Shown here one piece after another: positions 9,001-16,535 of a stretch of 64,000 nt of DNA. The notes below the pieces were generated by a model, which saw only the letters and a list, made by a program, of their open reading frames with translations, had not been told where the DNA came from and searched no databases. The stretch covers positions 620,001 to 684,000 of the forward strand of contig JAUICH010000001.1 of NCBI GenBank assembly GCA_030427505.1. The letters are read 5' to 3'. This DNA comes from Verrucomicrobiia bacterium. Lineage in GTDB: Bacteria; Verrucomicrobiota; Verrucomicrobiia; Verrucomicrobiales; DEV007. Made by a program: the position numbers and the translations under genes. Numbering within the stretch: position 1 is the stretch's first letter; each line of letters opens with the position of its first letter.

Positions 9001-9869
9001 ATCGCCTGCTGAATGCCGGACACCTGAGATTCCAGGTTCTGGAACTCGTCACGGGCCGTGGTGATTTCGGCCTGCTTCGCTTCAATCTCTTTTTCCAGAG
9101 TAGCCTGGGATTCCCGCAACTGGTTTACGGAAGTTTCCAGTTCCGAACGTTCGGCCCGGTACTCCCGGAAATTCCGGTGGCTGAGGTGCAGGTCCAGCAC
9201 CTTCAGGTCGGTGTGCAGGGCCTGGTAGCGGCGGGCCTTGGCGGACTGACGTTGCAGGGAGCCCATCTGCCGCTTGAGTTCCGCGATGATGTCCGCGTGG
9301 CGCAGCAGGTTGGCCTCCACGTAGTCCAGCTTGCGGAGGGCTTCTTTCTTCTGCGCCTTGTACTTCGTGATGCCGGCGGCTTCCTCGAAGACCGCGCGGC
9401 GGTCTTCGGGTTTCGAACTGAGCAGCATGTCGATCTTGCCCTGCTCCATGATGGAGTAGGAGGTCCGGCCGATGCCCGTGCCCATGAGCAGGTTCTGGAT
9501 GTCCTTGAGGCGGCAGGCCTTGCGGTTCAGGAGGTATTCCGACTTACCGTCCTTATAGACGCGGCGGCCGATGGAGACCTCGTTGAACTCCACGTCCAGC
9601 ATGCCTTTGCAGTTGGACAGGGTCAGCACCACTTCCGCCATGCCGAGGGCCTGGCGCTTGTCCGTGCCGTTGAAAATGACGTCGGCCATCTCCCCACCCC
9701 GCAGGGCCTTGGCGGAGGTTTCCCCCAGCACCCAGCGGATGGCGTCCACCACGTTGGACTTGCCGCAACCGTTCGGCCCGACGATGCCGGTCACGCCTTC
9801 GTGAAACTCGAACTTGGTCCGATCGGCAAAGGACTTAAAACCGTGAAGTTCTAGGGACTTGAGAAACAT
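6069..9869 (-). CDS. smc: Chromosome segregation protein SMC
   Basis: 1266 aa, slightly longer than most bacterial SMCs. The N-terminal head holds Walker A (GPNGCGKSN) and Q-loop region. Coiled coil covers about 170-500, followed by the hinge (about 505-680, around the ALGHNLQAIVVSDD segment) and a returning coiled coil. The C-terminal head has signature SLLSGGERSM, Walker B VLDELDAPLDESN and the D-loop. An acidic Glu/Asp/Gly-rich insert (about 960-1010, EEGGGDGEEQDSP) interrupts the second coil and is unusual. SMC compacts and segregates chromosomes with ScpA and ScpB; neither is in the window. The ATG at 9869 starts the conserved FLKSLELHGFKSFADRT. Confidence 0.97.
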   Translation of the reverse strand: MFLKSLELHGFKSFADRTKFEFHEGVTGIVGPNGCGKSNVVDAIRWVLGETSAKALRGGEMADVIFNGTDKRQALGMAEVVLTLSNCKGMLDVEFNEVSIGRRVYKDGKSEYLLNRKACRLKDIQNLLMGTGIGRTSYSIMEQGKIDMLLSSKPEDRRAVFEEAAGITKYKAQKKEALRKLDYVEANLLRHADIIAELKRQMGSLQRQSAKARRYQALHTDLKVLDLHLSHRNFREYRAERSELETSVNQLRESQATLEKEIEAKQAEITTARDEFQNLESQVSGIQQAISAKQNEVRSAQSRMEFNTERAQELSALITQNEADIASTTEKLSQQEADLKQTEAMLADIQAKIEEQTAQVSGAEQNAADIRQERQELDTALGQAVRERNQLEGRLSSLETKIAGSSRQLEADQQRHRQLEDEIQRLQQEIEQKSGELKGFQQQLDELRETIAKHEEELRSTEEGFDTARRDLAEVERKLAELFKTHSEKVSRLDVLKQLVADGEGFEKGTQAVLKGLDQPDVYRSTVRGALASFMEVEEKFIRAMEAALGHNLQAIVVSDDMVAESIIDALKTGDYGRAAIVSEESVAKTSQRQLMSVPEGAIAWALDKVQCQDRICSLMDLLLRDVLLVDTLSTALKLRPDLPGVAMATLDGELVTAEGIIRGGSGGDEAGSILKRQAEIRELELVNQGLEEELTAAAARKDEIKERVTSLENRVEAAREKLQEKRVSFSTLEGQCSLMKREIQQIESKLESQTWEQQEVTKRREALAGEIAKAEEEKETTSARLEELAGIITESESNLELIREKEANALERLNEIRTALAVERRALVGMQDQRAPMDSRMAELRELLERRNGEIASFGEKITRGEEENQALTEKIDETTAEVTGLESELSAAREDRAARRTAIDEAERVLSAQRRQVNEFSEQRTREEIKSTQIDLRIENLEASIRERYQTDLDRFEPDSHALLAAIQEQKNARSRNAKRRATIEAKNAAEEGGGDGEEQDSPDVVADASTPETPEEDFNLADEAEPDWDFVEEVVAEIRSRLDSMGPVNLDAIEEYEELEERYKFQEEHHDDLVQSKEKLLKVISQINRETKRMFQETFETVRGNFKDMFQELFGPLAKADLMLVDESDPLECGIDIIAKPPGKKLQSISLLSGGERSMTAVALLFAIYMVKPSPFCVLDELDAPLDESNIGRFIKVLDRFIADSQFIIVTHSKRTMSRADVMYGVSMQEFGVSKTVGMKFSQSDGTESTKTVAEAVSQKASQ

Positions 9870-9915
9870 CGCGAGCGATTGGGTGGGAAATGGTTAGAAG
9901 ACGCAAGAGGTAATC

Positions 9916-9970
9916 AGATCTTAATTCCTAAGATCGATAAAGTTCTCAGCTTTTAGTTTCATCCCTGAAA
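9916..9970 (-). promoter_or_regulatory. Two palindromes upstream of smc
   Basis: GATCTTA-ATTCC-TAAGATC (9916-9934) and GTTTCA-TCCC-TGAAAC (9955-9970) are perfect inverted repeats 47 to 100 bases before the smc start. On the minus strand TTGCGA followed after 17 bases by TAAAAG overlaps the second one, so it may be an operator on the smc promoter. No known regulator is assigned. Confidence 0.3.
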
Positions 9971-10046
9971 CTTCGCAAGCACTATTCGCGGTCTCCACAA
10001 GATGTGGTGGAAATTATTTTTGGCCCTACAAAATATAGGGCCATTC

Positions 10047-10269
10047 GGGCAGAGACAAGGCCTTTCTGAAGGTCTGCCCGGCCCGATAAGGGATTGAAAC
10101 GCAGGATTCAAGCCGGGGCCGGGCAGGGTTGGAAGGGGTAGGTCTCAGCGGACGGGAAATGGGAGGGCGGGCGCTCGCCCGCGGACTTTCAGCCCGCAGA
10201 CCTTTGGGTTCGGGTTTCCCCAGGGATGAATCCCTGGGCTTTGCGCGATAGGGGCTTTCAGCCCTCGGG
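10047..10269. repeat. Cluster of hairpin repeats, smc-lepA intergenic region
   Basis: Several perfect or near-perfect stem-loops lie in series: GGGCAGA...TCTGCCC (about 10047-10080), GCGGACTTTCAGCCCGC (10181-10197), CAGGGATGAATCCCTGGG (10221-10238) and GGGGCTTTCAGCCCTC (10251-10266). The GGNCTTTCAGNCC core occurs twice. This looks like noncoding REP-type material. Open frames crossing it on both strands have no recognisable domain. Confidence 0.55.
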
Positions 10270-10281
10270 AGCAAGCCGGGT

Positions 10282-10560
10282 CTGATGACCCGCAAGATGG
10301 AGGGCTTTGGCTTCCGAGCCCTTTTCTCATTCGAACCTGAAATTCTGATGGCCCGGAGATCAGAAGGCTTTGACGGTCCAAGGACTTCTCGCGTCCGAAC
10401 CCGTAGATCTGGCGACCCGGAAGTGAGAAGGTGTGGAGTCTTTCCAAAGCCTTTTCTCTGCCAAACCAGAAAGTGTGGTGGCTCGGAGGTCAGAGGGCTT
10501 TGACTTTCCGGGGGCCTCTCTTATCCGAACCTGAAGGCCTGGCGGCCCGGAAGGGAGAGG
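10282..10560. repeat. Degenerate ~64-bp tandem repeat (four copies plus partial)
   Basis: Units begin at 10282, 10345, 10409, 10475 and 10539, spaced 63, 64, 66 and 64 bases. Each opens with a variant of CTGATGGCCCGGA, continues with AGAAGGCTTTG, and closes with CCTTTTCTC and CGAACCTGAA. Copies are strongly diverged, but the order of sub-motifs is constant. The stretch from 9870 to 10784 holds no convincing gene. Confidence 0.6.
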
Positions 10561-10784
10561 GCTCCAAGATAGGGAGCCGCGGAAGCGTTGCCCCGGGGGA
10601 TGGGGATACCGTTTGTCCGGGACGGGAGGTCAAGATGCTCGTTTCCAGGGCGAGCGACATAGCATTGGCTTCCGCGGGCGCACGCCGCTACTTTACATTG
10701 CCGGGTTTGCCTCGTAATTTCCCCGGCCCTCGCGATCACCCATGGCGCGAGGGTTTTGTTTATTTTGTTTAGATTGCCACGCGA

Positions 10785-12584
10785 ATGCCAATCGAGAGGA
10801 TACGAAACTTTTCCATCATTGCCCACATCGACCACGGCAAGACCACCTTGTCGGACCGGCTGTTGGAAACCACGGAGACGATCACGCAGCGCCAGAAGCA
10901 GGACCAGTTGCTGGACTCCATGGATCTGGAGCGGGAGCGCGGGATTACCATCAAGTCCCATCCGGTGACGATGCGCTACCACGCCAAGGACGGGCAGTAC
11001 TACAAGCTGAACCTGCTGGACACGCCCGGCCATGTGGACTTTTCCTACGAGGTTTCCCGGAGCTTGGCGGCCTGTGAAGGCGCGCTGCTGCTGGTGGATG
11101 CTGCCCAGGGGGTGGAGGCGCAGACCGTGGCCAATGTGCACCTGGCCATGGCGCAGAACCTCCAGGTCATCCCGGTCATCAACAAGATCGACTTGCCCAG
11201 CGCGGACCTGCCGAAGGTGAAACGGCAGTTGGAAGACATCCTGGCGATCCCAGCGGAAGAAGCCATCGAGGCCAGCGCCAAGATGGGCATCGGCATCATC
11301 GACATCCTGGAGGCGGTCGTGGCGCGCGTTCCCCCGCCGGACGAACCGAAAGACGAATACCTGCGGGCGCTGGTGTTCGACTCCGTCTATGACTCTTTCC
11401 GTGGCGTGGTATCCTACGTGCGCGTGATGTCCGGCGAAATGAGGCGCGGCACGGGCATCCGCATGTTCAGCACGAACAAGAACTACGAGGTCAAGGAAGT
11501 CGGCATTTTCACGCCGAAACAGTTGGCGCAGGACTCCCTGGGACCGGGCGACGTGGGCTACATCATCGCCAACATGAAGTCCAGCACGGAGGTCAAGATC
11601 GGGGACACCATCACCGAGTCCAAGAACCCGGCGCCGTCTCCGCTGGGTGGGTTCAAGGAGATCCAGCCGATGGTATTTGCCGGGATTTACCCGGTGAGTT
11701 CGGACGATTTCGAGCAGTTGAAGCTGGCGATGGGCAAGCTGCAGATCAATGACGCGGCCCTGACCTTCCAGGCGGAAAGTTCCGCCGCCCTTGGCTTTGG
11801 TTTCCGCTGCGGATTCCTCGGTCTGCTGCACATGGAGATCGTCCAGGAGCGCTTGCGCCGGGAGTATGACATGGACGTCATCTCCACCTATCCGGGCGTG
11901 GTGTATGAGGTCACCAAGACGAATGGAGAATTCCTGACGGTGGACAATCCGTCCCACCTGCCCGATCCCCAGGAGATCGAAGAGATTCGGGAGCCCATGG
12001 TCCGGGTGTTCATCATGGTGCCGAATGACTACATGGGCGAGATCATGCAGCTAGTGATGGAGAAGCGGGGCCAGTTGACCAACACCGAGACCCTGGATGA
12101 TACCCGCGTCTTGCTCACTTTCCTGATGCCGCTGAACGAGATCCTGGTGGATTTCAACGACAAGCTGAAGAGCCTGACCCGCGGCTATGGGTCCATGGAC
12201 TACGAGCACGCCGGCTACCAGGCCGCCAAGCTGGTGAAGATGGACATGCTCATCAGCGGCGAGCCGGTGGACGCTTTCTCCTGCATCGTGCATCGCGACA
12301 AGGCGGAGAGCCGGGGGCGCCACCTGGCGTCGAAGTTGAAGGAAGTCATTCCCAAGCAGCTCTTCGTGGTGGCCATCCAGGCGGCCATCGGCGGGAAGAT
12401 CATCGCCCGCGAGACCATCAGCGCCATGCGCAAGAACGTGACGGCCAAGTGTTATGGTGGTGACATCACGCGGAAACGTAAGTTGCTTGAGAAGCAGAAA
12501 GAGGGGAAGAAACGGATGAAGTCCATCGGCAAAGTGAACATTCCCCAGGAGGCGTTCATTGAAGTTCTGAAGACGACCAACTAA
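10785..12584 (+). CDS. lepA: Elongation factor 4 (LepA), ribosome back-translocase GTPase
   Basis: 599 aa, the standard EF4 length. G1 is [13 protein letters not shown]3 is DTPGHVDF, and G4 is NKID. The EF-G-like domains II, III and V follow, then the LepA-specific C-terminal domain with the hallmark [25 protein letters not shown] (residues about 555-580; only key residues matter: the KRKLL and KKRMK basic clusters). EF4 acts on stalled or mistranslocated ribosomes. It is followed 80 bases later by lepB, the classical lepA-lepB pairing. The ATG at 10785 matches the family N-terminus ([18 protein letters not shown]). Confidence 0.97.
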   Translation: MPIERIRNFSIIAHIDHGKTTLSDRLLETTETITQRQKQDQLLDSMDLERERGITIKSHPVTMRYHAKDGQYYKLNLLDTPGHVDFSYEVSRSLAACEGALLLVDAAQGVEAQTVANVHLAMAQNLQVIPVINKIDLPSADLPKVKRQLEDILAIPAEEAIEASAKMGIGIIDILEAVVARVPPPDEPKDEYLRALVFDSVYDSFRGVVSYVRVMSGEMRRGTGIRMFSTNKNYEVKEVGIFTPKQLAQDSLGPGDVGYIIANMKSSTEVKIGDTITESKNPAPSPLGGFKEIQPMVFAGIYPVSSDDFEQLKLAMGKLQINDAALTFQAESSAALGFGFRCGFLGLLHMEIVQERLRREYDMDVISTYPGVVYEVTKTNGEFLTVDNPSHLPDPQEIEEIREPMVRVFIMVPNDYMGEIMQLVMEKRGQLTNTETLDDTRVLLTFLMPLNEILVDFNDKLKSLTRGYGSMDYEHAGYQAAKLVKMDMLISGEPVDAFSCIVHRDKAESRGRHLASKLKEVIPKQLFVVAIQAAIGGKIIARETISAMRKNVTAKCYGGDITRKRKLLEKQKEGKKRMKSIGKVNIPQEAFIEVLKTTN

Positions 12585-12609
12585 GCGGCCCGGTTTTTCT
12601 TGGCCGCTT
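12583..12609 (+). terminator. Hairpin after lepA
   Basis: AAGCGGCC and GGCCGCTT pair across an 11-base loop directly at the lepA stop codon. No U-run follows, so it may only attenuate read-through into lepB or protect the 3' end. Confidence 0.3.
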
Positions 12610-12664
12610 CCCCCTCCCAACTTTCCGCACCGAAGCACCGAAACCTTTTCCCCTGAAGTCTGTT

Positions 12665-13918
12665 GTGAACCGAAGCGCTAAATCGTCCCAGGCCGGCCAT
12701 GACCGGAAGAATTCTGCCGCCGAAGGCGATTCCCAAAACGAAAAGAAGCGTATCCTGTCGGAGAAAGGGTTTTCCCTGTTCGTGCCGCGTTACATCAAGG
12801 AATGCCGCTTGCTCGAAAAAGGCGTGCGGAAGTTCGTCCGCTACCACCGGGACCTTATCGATACCAAGCGTCTCGACACCATCGAAACGCTGCAGAACGA
12901 GTTTCACGAAGCCGCGGAAGATAAAACCTCCACGCTCGATCAACTGGAAGATAAGGCTCAAAAACTGACCAAGTACTGCGAAGAGTCGGTCAAGTCCTAC
13001 CAGCCTTCCGTGATGCGGGAGAACATCGAAGTCATCTTCGTGGCGGTGGTCATCGCCATGGCCATTCGTGCCTACTTCGTTCAGCCTTTCCGGATTCCGA
13101 CGGGTTCCATGGAGCCCACGCTGAATGGCATTCACGCCATCTCCCATCAGGACGTGGACCTGAAATCTGGGGTGGATTACGAGGAACCGGGCTTCTTCAA
13201 GAAGCTATGGGACTCACGTCTGGGCCGGAAATACGTGCACCTGGTGGCGGAGGAAGATGGCCGGATCCTGGGTATCCGGCAGGTAAACAAGTTCAAGTTT
13301 TTTGACTTCACGCTGATCGACGTGGCCAGCGCCACCAACCCTAATGAGGTCCGGACCTACCGGGTTTCCGGAACGTTGGAGAAGGTCCAAGACATTTGGA
13401 ATGGTCTGGGATTGAACCGGCCCGTCAAGAAGGGCGAAGTGCTGGTGCATGGCTACATCGATACCGGCGACCAGATTCTGGTGGACAAGTTTTCCTATCA
13501 CTGGGTCAGCCCGAAACGTGGCGATGTGTTTGTGTTCCGGACCAACGGAATCACCGGGATCGAGACGAGCCGGAACTTCGATCCCGCCTACGGATCGCAG
13601 CATTATATCAAGAGGCTGGCCGGCACTCCCGGGGACCATCTCCGCATTGAAGAGCCAAACCTGTTCGTCAACGGCGAACTCGCCGACGGGGATGGATTTG
13701 CCCGGGTCATGTCTCAAGAAGACGGGTACCGGGGCTACTCCAACGACTACCACTTCCGCGACCGGAAACTGGGAGAGAAGGAGTACTTCGCCCTGGGCGA
13801 CAACAGCAGGAACAGTTCCGACAGCCGTTACTGGGGTGTCGTTCCACAGGACAATATCGTGGGAAAAGCCGTCTTTGTGTATTACCCCTTCAACAAGCAT
13901 TGGGGACTGATCGACTGA
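12665..13918 (+). CDS. lepB: Signal peptidase I, with large insertion
   Basis: 417 aa, starting at a GTG (12665). The membrane-bound serine protease removes signal peptides from exported proteins. Residues 1-115 are a charged, probably coiled, cytoplasmic extension. One membrane helix covers about 121-140. The catalytic Ser148 lies in PTGSMEPT, and the general-base Lys316 in HYIKRLAGTPGD. The C-terminal box GDNSRNSSDSRYWG is present. About 168 residues separate Ser and Lys, roughly 110 more than in E. coli LepB, so an extra domain is inserted (about 155-265). It follows lepA in the same direction. Confidence 0.93.
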   Translation: MNRSAKSSQAGHDRKNSAAEGDSQNEKKRILSEKGFSLFVPRYIKECRLLEKGVRKFVRYHRDLIDTKRLDTIETLQNEFHEAAEDKTSTLDQLEDKAQKLTKYCEESVKSYQPSVMRENIEVIFVAVVIAMAIRAYFVQPFRIPTGSMEPTLNGIHAISHQDVDLKSGVDYEEPGFFKKLWDSRLGRKYVHLVAEEDGRILGIRQVNKFKFFDFTLIDVASATNPNEVRTYRVSGTLEKVQDIWNGLGLNRPVKKGEVLVHGYIDTGDQILVDKFSYHWVSPKRGDVFVFRTNGITGIETSRNFDPAYGSQHYIKRLAGTPGDHLRIEEPNLFVNGELADGDGFARVMSQEDGYRGYSNDYHFRDRKLGEKEYFALGDNSRNSSDSRYWGVVPQDNIVGKAVFVYYPFNKHWGLID

Positions 13919-13960
13919 ACCGATGGCCGGGCGCCGGGCCGTTTATCTCTCCCGACCGCT

Positions 13961-14821
13961 ATGTCTTCCCCCCAGCCAACCCCGCCGGCGGCTGAAATCG
14001 TCAAGGCCAGCGGTTCGAATCTGGCGTTTGCCTTGGCGGTCTTGCCCAAGGAGAAACGGGAGGACATGGAGGTGTTCTACGCCTTCTGCCGCGTGGTGGA
14101 CGACATCGCGGACGATGGAACCCAAGGCGTGGAAGCGCGCCGCGAAGGCTTGAGTCACTGGCGCGACTTGATTCAGGAACGGCGCGCGCCAGAGAGCGAC
14201 GCGGGCCTGGAAGCGGAGTTGATGGACCTGTGCCGCCGCTACACATTGGAACGCGGGCTTCTAGAGGAAATCATCGCCGGCATGGAGATGGATCTGGAAG
14301 AGCGCCGCTACGACACCTTTGAAGATCTGCGCGCCTACTGCTATCGCGCCGCCAGCGCGGTGGGCCTGGTCAGTATCGAGATTTTTGGATACCAGAGCCC
14401 CCAGACGCGAAACTATGCCGAACAACTTGGGTATGCGTTCCAATTGACGAACATCCTCCGGGACGTGGCGCAAGACTGGCAGCTTGAAAAGCGCATCTAT
14501 CTGCCTCGTGAAGACTTGGAGCGCTTTGGCTACAGCGCCGCCGACCTGGCCGGTGGTGTCTACAACGAAGCGTTCAAAACCCTCATGGGTTTCCAGAGCG
14601 AGAGGGCCGAGGCTTGCTATCAAGAGGCCGTCAAACTCTTACCGGAAGAAGATCGTGACGCGATGCGGGCGGCGGAGCTGATGCGGAAGATCTACCACAA
14701 ACTGCTTGGAAAGATGAAGGCGGACGGGTTTCGCGTCTTTGACAAGCGGTACCGGCTCAGCAAGTTGGAGATGGCCGGGTTTCTGGTCGCGGCGGGACTG
14801 TCCAGCCGTTTTCATTCGTAA
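13961..14821 (+). CDS. Squalene/phytoene synthase family protein (HpnD-like)
   Basis: 286 aa. The head-to-head prenyltransferase family joins two prenyl diphosphates. First Asp-rich motif: YAFCRVVDDIADD (about 44-56). Second: LTNILRDVAQDW (about 166-178), followed by KRIYLPREDLERFGY. The N-terminal pattern (LAFALAVLPKEKREDMEVFYAFCR) resembles presqualene-diphosphate synthase HpnD. HpnC and HpnE partners are not in the window, so squalene versus phytoene as product is open. It follows lepB by 42 bases and precedes hspQ by 33, so the three may be one transcript. Confidence 0.85.
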   Translation: MSSPQPTPPAAEIVKASGSNLAFALAVLPKEKREDMEVFYAFCRVVDDIADDGTQGVEARREGLSHWRDLIQERRAPESDAGLEAELMDLCRRYTLERGLLEEIIAGMEMDLEERRYDTFEDLRAYCYRAASAVGLVSIEIFGYQSPQTRNYAEQLGYAFQLTNILRDVAQDWQLEKRIYLPREDLERFGYSAADLAGGVYNEAFKTLMGFQSERAEACYQEAVKLLPEEDRDAMRAAELMRKIYHKLLGKMKADGFRVFDKRYRLSKLEMAGFLVAAGLSSRFHS

Positions 14822-14854
14822 AGAAAAGGAAGTGAAAGAGCGGAAGGAGAGCGA

Positions 14855-15208
14855 ATGATCAGTCTGTCCAATGGGCCGTCAGGAGACGGATCGGACAGTG
14901 AGCCGCTGTTCCGGGTGGGTCAACTGGTCCGGCACGTCCGCTATGGCTACCGGGGTGTGATCGTCGAAGTGAATGAGTCCTTTGGCGGTACGGAGGAGTG
15001 GTACCAGAGCAACCAGACCCAGCCGCCCAAGGACCAGCCCTGGTACCATGTGCTGGTGGACGGCATGATGCACTCCACTTATGCGGCCGAAAGCAGCCTG
15101 GCCGCCGATGACACCGGGCAGCCGGTGAACCATCCGCTGGTGAAACTGTTCTTCAGCAGCTTCAGCCCGGAAGGCTACATCCGGAACGAGATGCCGTGGA
15201 CGTTGTGA
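14855..15208 (+). CDS. hspQ: Heat shock protein HspQ / YccV-like hemimethylated-DNA-binding protein
   Basis: 117 aa. The YccV/HspQ domain spans about 15-105: LFRVGQLVRHVRYGYRGVI, then PWYHVLVDG and TYAAESSL. HspQ is a specificity factor for Lon and binds hemimethylated DNA in E. coli. A good ribosome-binding site (AAGGAG, 5 bases before ATG) precedes it. The last ~34 codons have been copied 396 bases downstream as part of a tandem duplication, but this upstream copy is intact. Confidence 0.88.
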   Translation: MISLSNGPSGDGSDSEPLFRVGQLVRHVRYGYRGVIVEVNESFGGTEEWYQSNQTQPPKDQPWYHVLVDGMMHSTYAAESSLAADDTGQPVNHPLVKLFFSSFSPEGYIRNEMPWTL

Positions 15209-15240
15209 GGTTGTTGGGGAGTGGTGCGCCGGGCTTTTTG

Positions 15241-15402
15241 AACCACAGAGGACACGGAGTGCACAGAGATTTTTTCGCGGCTAACACTGAGGTCCAATTA
15301 GCCTGAAAGCTGACTTTGGCGAGACAATGGCGGGTTCGTTTTGCGAATCTTCCTCAGTCTCCGAGCCTTCTATTCTTTGTGACCTCAGTGCTCTCTGTGG
15401 TT
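15241..15402. repeat. Inverted-repeat element with AACCACAGAG ends, copy 1
   Basis: The left end AACCACAGAGGACACGGAG and the reverse complement of the right end (AACCACAGAGAGCACTGAG) match at about 21 of 28 positions over the full arms. The 162-bp element codes for nothing recognisable. A second copy lies at 15637-15796, and relatives occur at 25.2-26.0 kb. Confidence 0.65.
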
Positions 15403-15431
15403 CACCGGGAAAGAGGCGTTGGCATGGCCTC

Positions 15432-15494
15432 TCAAGTTTCCGGCTTCTGCCGCGCGGCTTCTTTGGCGTCTTTGCGGGCGCCGGCGCCGGAGAC
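15432..15494 (-). pseudogene. Duplicated 3' fragment of the DR2241-like Fe-S gene
   Basis: This is the inner copy of the last ~21 codons of the gene at 15826-16497, left by the 396-bp tandem duplication. It includes the matching stop codon and carries small changes (GTCTTTG for GGCCTTG, plus a CGGCGC insertion). Confidence 0.75.
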
Positions 15495-15504
15495 GATGCG
15501 CCGA

Positions 15505-15604
15505 TGACACCGGGCAGCCGGTGAACCATCCGCTGGTGAAACTATTCTTCAGCAGCTTCAGCCCGGAGGGCTACATCCGGAACGAGATGCCGTGGACGTT
15601 GTGA
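15505..15604 (+). pseudogene. Duplicated 3' fragment of hspQ
   Basis: The inner copy of the hspQ tail (from the DDTGQPVNHP codons to the stop) lies 396 bases downstream of the intact gene. It has no start codon or promoter of its own. It differs by a few synonymous bases. Confidence 0.8.
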
Positions 15605-15636
15605 GGTTGTTGGGGAGTGGTGAGCCGGGCTTTTTG

Positions 15637-15796
15637 AACCACAGAGGACACGGAGTGCACAGAGATTTTCGCGGCGAACACTGAGGTCCAATTTGCCTGA
15701 AAGCTGACTTTGGCGAGACAATGGCGGGTTCGTTTTGCGAATCTTCCTCAGTCTCCGAATTTTCTCCTCTCTGTGACCTCAGTGTTCTCTGTGGTT
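15637..15796. repeat. Inverted-repeat element with AACCACAGAG ends, copy 2
   Basis: Second copy of the 15241-15402 element, 160 bp, carried by the tandem duplication. Its right arm is closer to the left-arm consensus (CTCTGTGACCTCAGTG). Confidence 0.65.
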
Positions 15797-15825
15797 CACT
15801 GGGAAAGAGGCGTTGGCATGGCCTC

Positions 15826-16497
15826 TCAAGTTTCCGGCTTCTGCCGCGCGGCTTCTTTGGCGGCCTTGCGGGCGCCGGAGACGATGAAGGTGCAGGCTTC
15901 GGTGCAGAGGAGGGGCATTTCGCCTTCGGCCACGGCGGAGGGATCGAGGTCTTCGGGAGGAAGAGAGGTGATGGGGAGACCTTCGGAAATCTGCCAGAGA
16001 TTTTTCTTCAGGCAGCGGTGGGCGCTGTTGCAGGTTTCCCGGACGAGCGTTTGGGCCTGCTCGTCCGTGACTTCGCGGGCGTAGCGGTACATACCCGTTT
16101 GCCGGTTCAGCGTGTCGCGCAAATGGGTGACGGGCAGAGAGGCGGGATCTTTCCGGTAGCGGAAATAGGTGGGCACCATGGCGGGGTAGAGGTTTCCCAT
16201 GGCTTCTCGAAGCGCGGCGGCGTCCGCGAGTTCCAGCAGCCAGCCGCGCCGCAGGGTGGGGGCGGTTTTTAAGGGGCGGTAGTCGCCAGCTTCGCCGTAC
16301 TGGGAGACCAGGCGGGCGTCCCGGGGACTGGAAAAGAACTCCAGAGAGTCCGGATGTTCGCGGGCCGTGGCGGCATCGCTGACATGGCAGAGCCGGTACC
16401 CGTCTCCGGAGGGAAGCCGCCAGACCGACACTTCGCCAATCTGGTTCCCGCCATGGTTTACCCAACTTTCCAGGGCTTGATCGATGAGGAGAGACAT
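15826..16497 (-). CDS. DR2241-like Fe-S cluster protein, partner of the CbiX-like chelatase
   Basis: 223 aa. The C-terminal third holds four cysteines in a CX5C...CX3C pattern (C156, C162, C198, C202), as in the 4Fe-4S domain of Deinococcus DR2241. The middle (about 20-120) resembles the DR2241 stabilising domain. In DR2241, as recalled, these domains are fused behind a CbiX domain. Here the CbiX-like domain is the separate gene just upstream on the same strand, 38 bases away. The pair probably acts together in sirohydrochlorin or cobalt/tetrapyrrole chemistry. The exact metal and substrate are unknown. Its 3' end was duplicated (see 15105-15896). Confidence 0.65.
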   Translation of the reverse strand: MSLLIDQALESWVNHGGNQIGEVSVWRLPSGDGYRLCHVSDAATAREHPDSLEFFSSPRDARLVSQYGEAGDYRPLKTAPTLRRGWLLELADAAALREAMGNLYPAMVPTYFRYRKDPASLPVTHLRDTLNRQTGMYRYAREVTDEQAQTLVRETCNSAHRCLKKNLWQISEGLPITSLPPEDLDPSAVAEGEMPLLCTEACTFIVSGARKAAKEAARQKPET

Positions 16498-16535
16498 TAC
16501 AAATCCAATACCGGAATGAACACGTTCGCTCGCCG

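Larger units (their letters stand above)
15105..15896. repeat. 396-bp tandem duplication spanning two convergent gene tails
   Basis: The segment from about 15105 to 15500 recurs at about 15501 to 15896 with a few percent divergence. Each copy contains the hspQ 3' end, an inverted-repeat element (15241-15402 and 15637-15796), and the 3' end of the convergent Fe-S gene. The junction joins GAGACGATG of the Fe-S gene to CGCCGATGACACC of hspQ, with GATG microhomology. The outer gene copies stay intact. The inner ones are fragments. Confidence 0.9.

Noticed and set aside
7596-9854. A 752-codon open frame on the plus strand opposite smc
   Set aside because: It lies fully antisense to a gene with complete SMC motifs, and its composition (His, Gln, Gly, Phe) is that of a GC-rich shadow frame without domains.
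10022-10042. GGCCCTA-CAAAATA-TAGGGCC palindrome as a terminator
   Set aside because: No T-run follows on either strand, and no gene ends there.
10088-10108. GATTGAAAC string resembling a CRISPR repeat end
   Set aside because: Only one copy, no regular repeat-spacer pattern and no cas genes.
10521-11957. A 478-codon minus-strand frame opposite lepA
   Set aside because: Antisense to lepA, Arg/His/Gln-rich, no motif.
14011-14022. GGTTCGAATC resembling a tRNA T-loop
   Set aside because: It lies inside the squalene/phytoene synthase coding region with no cloverleaf around it.
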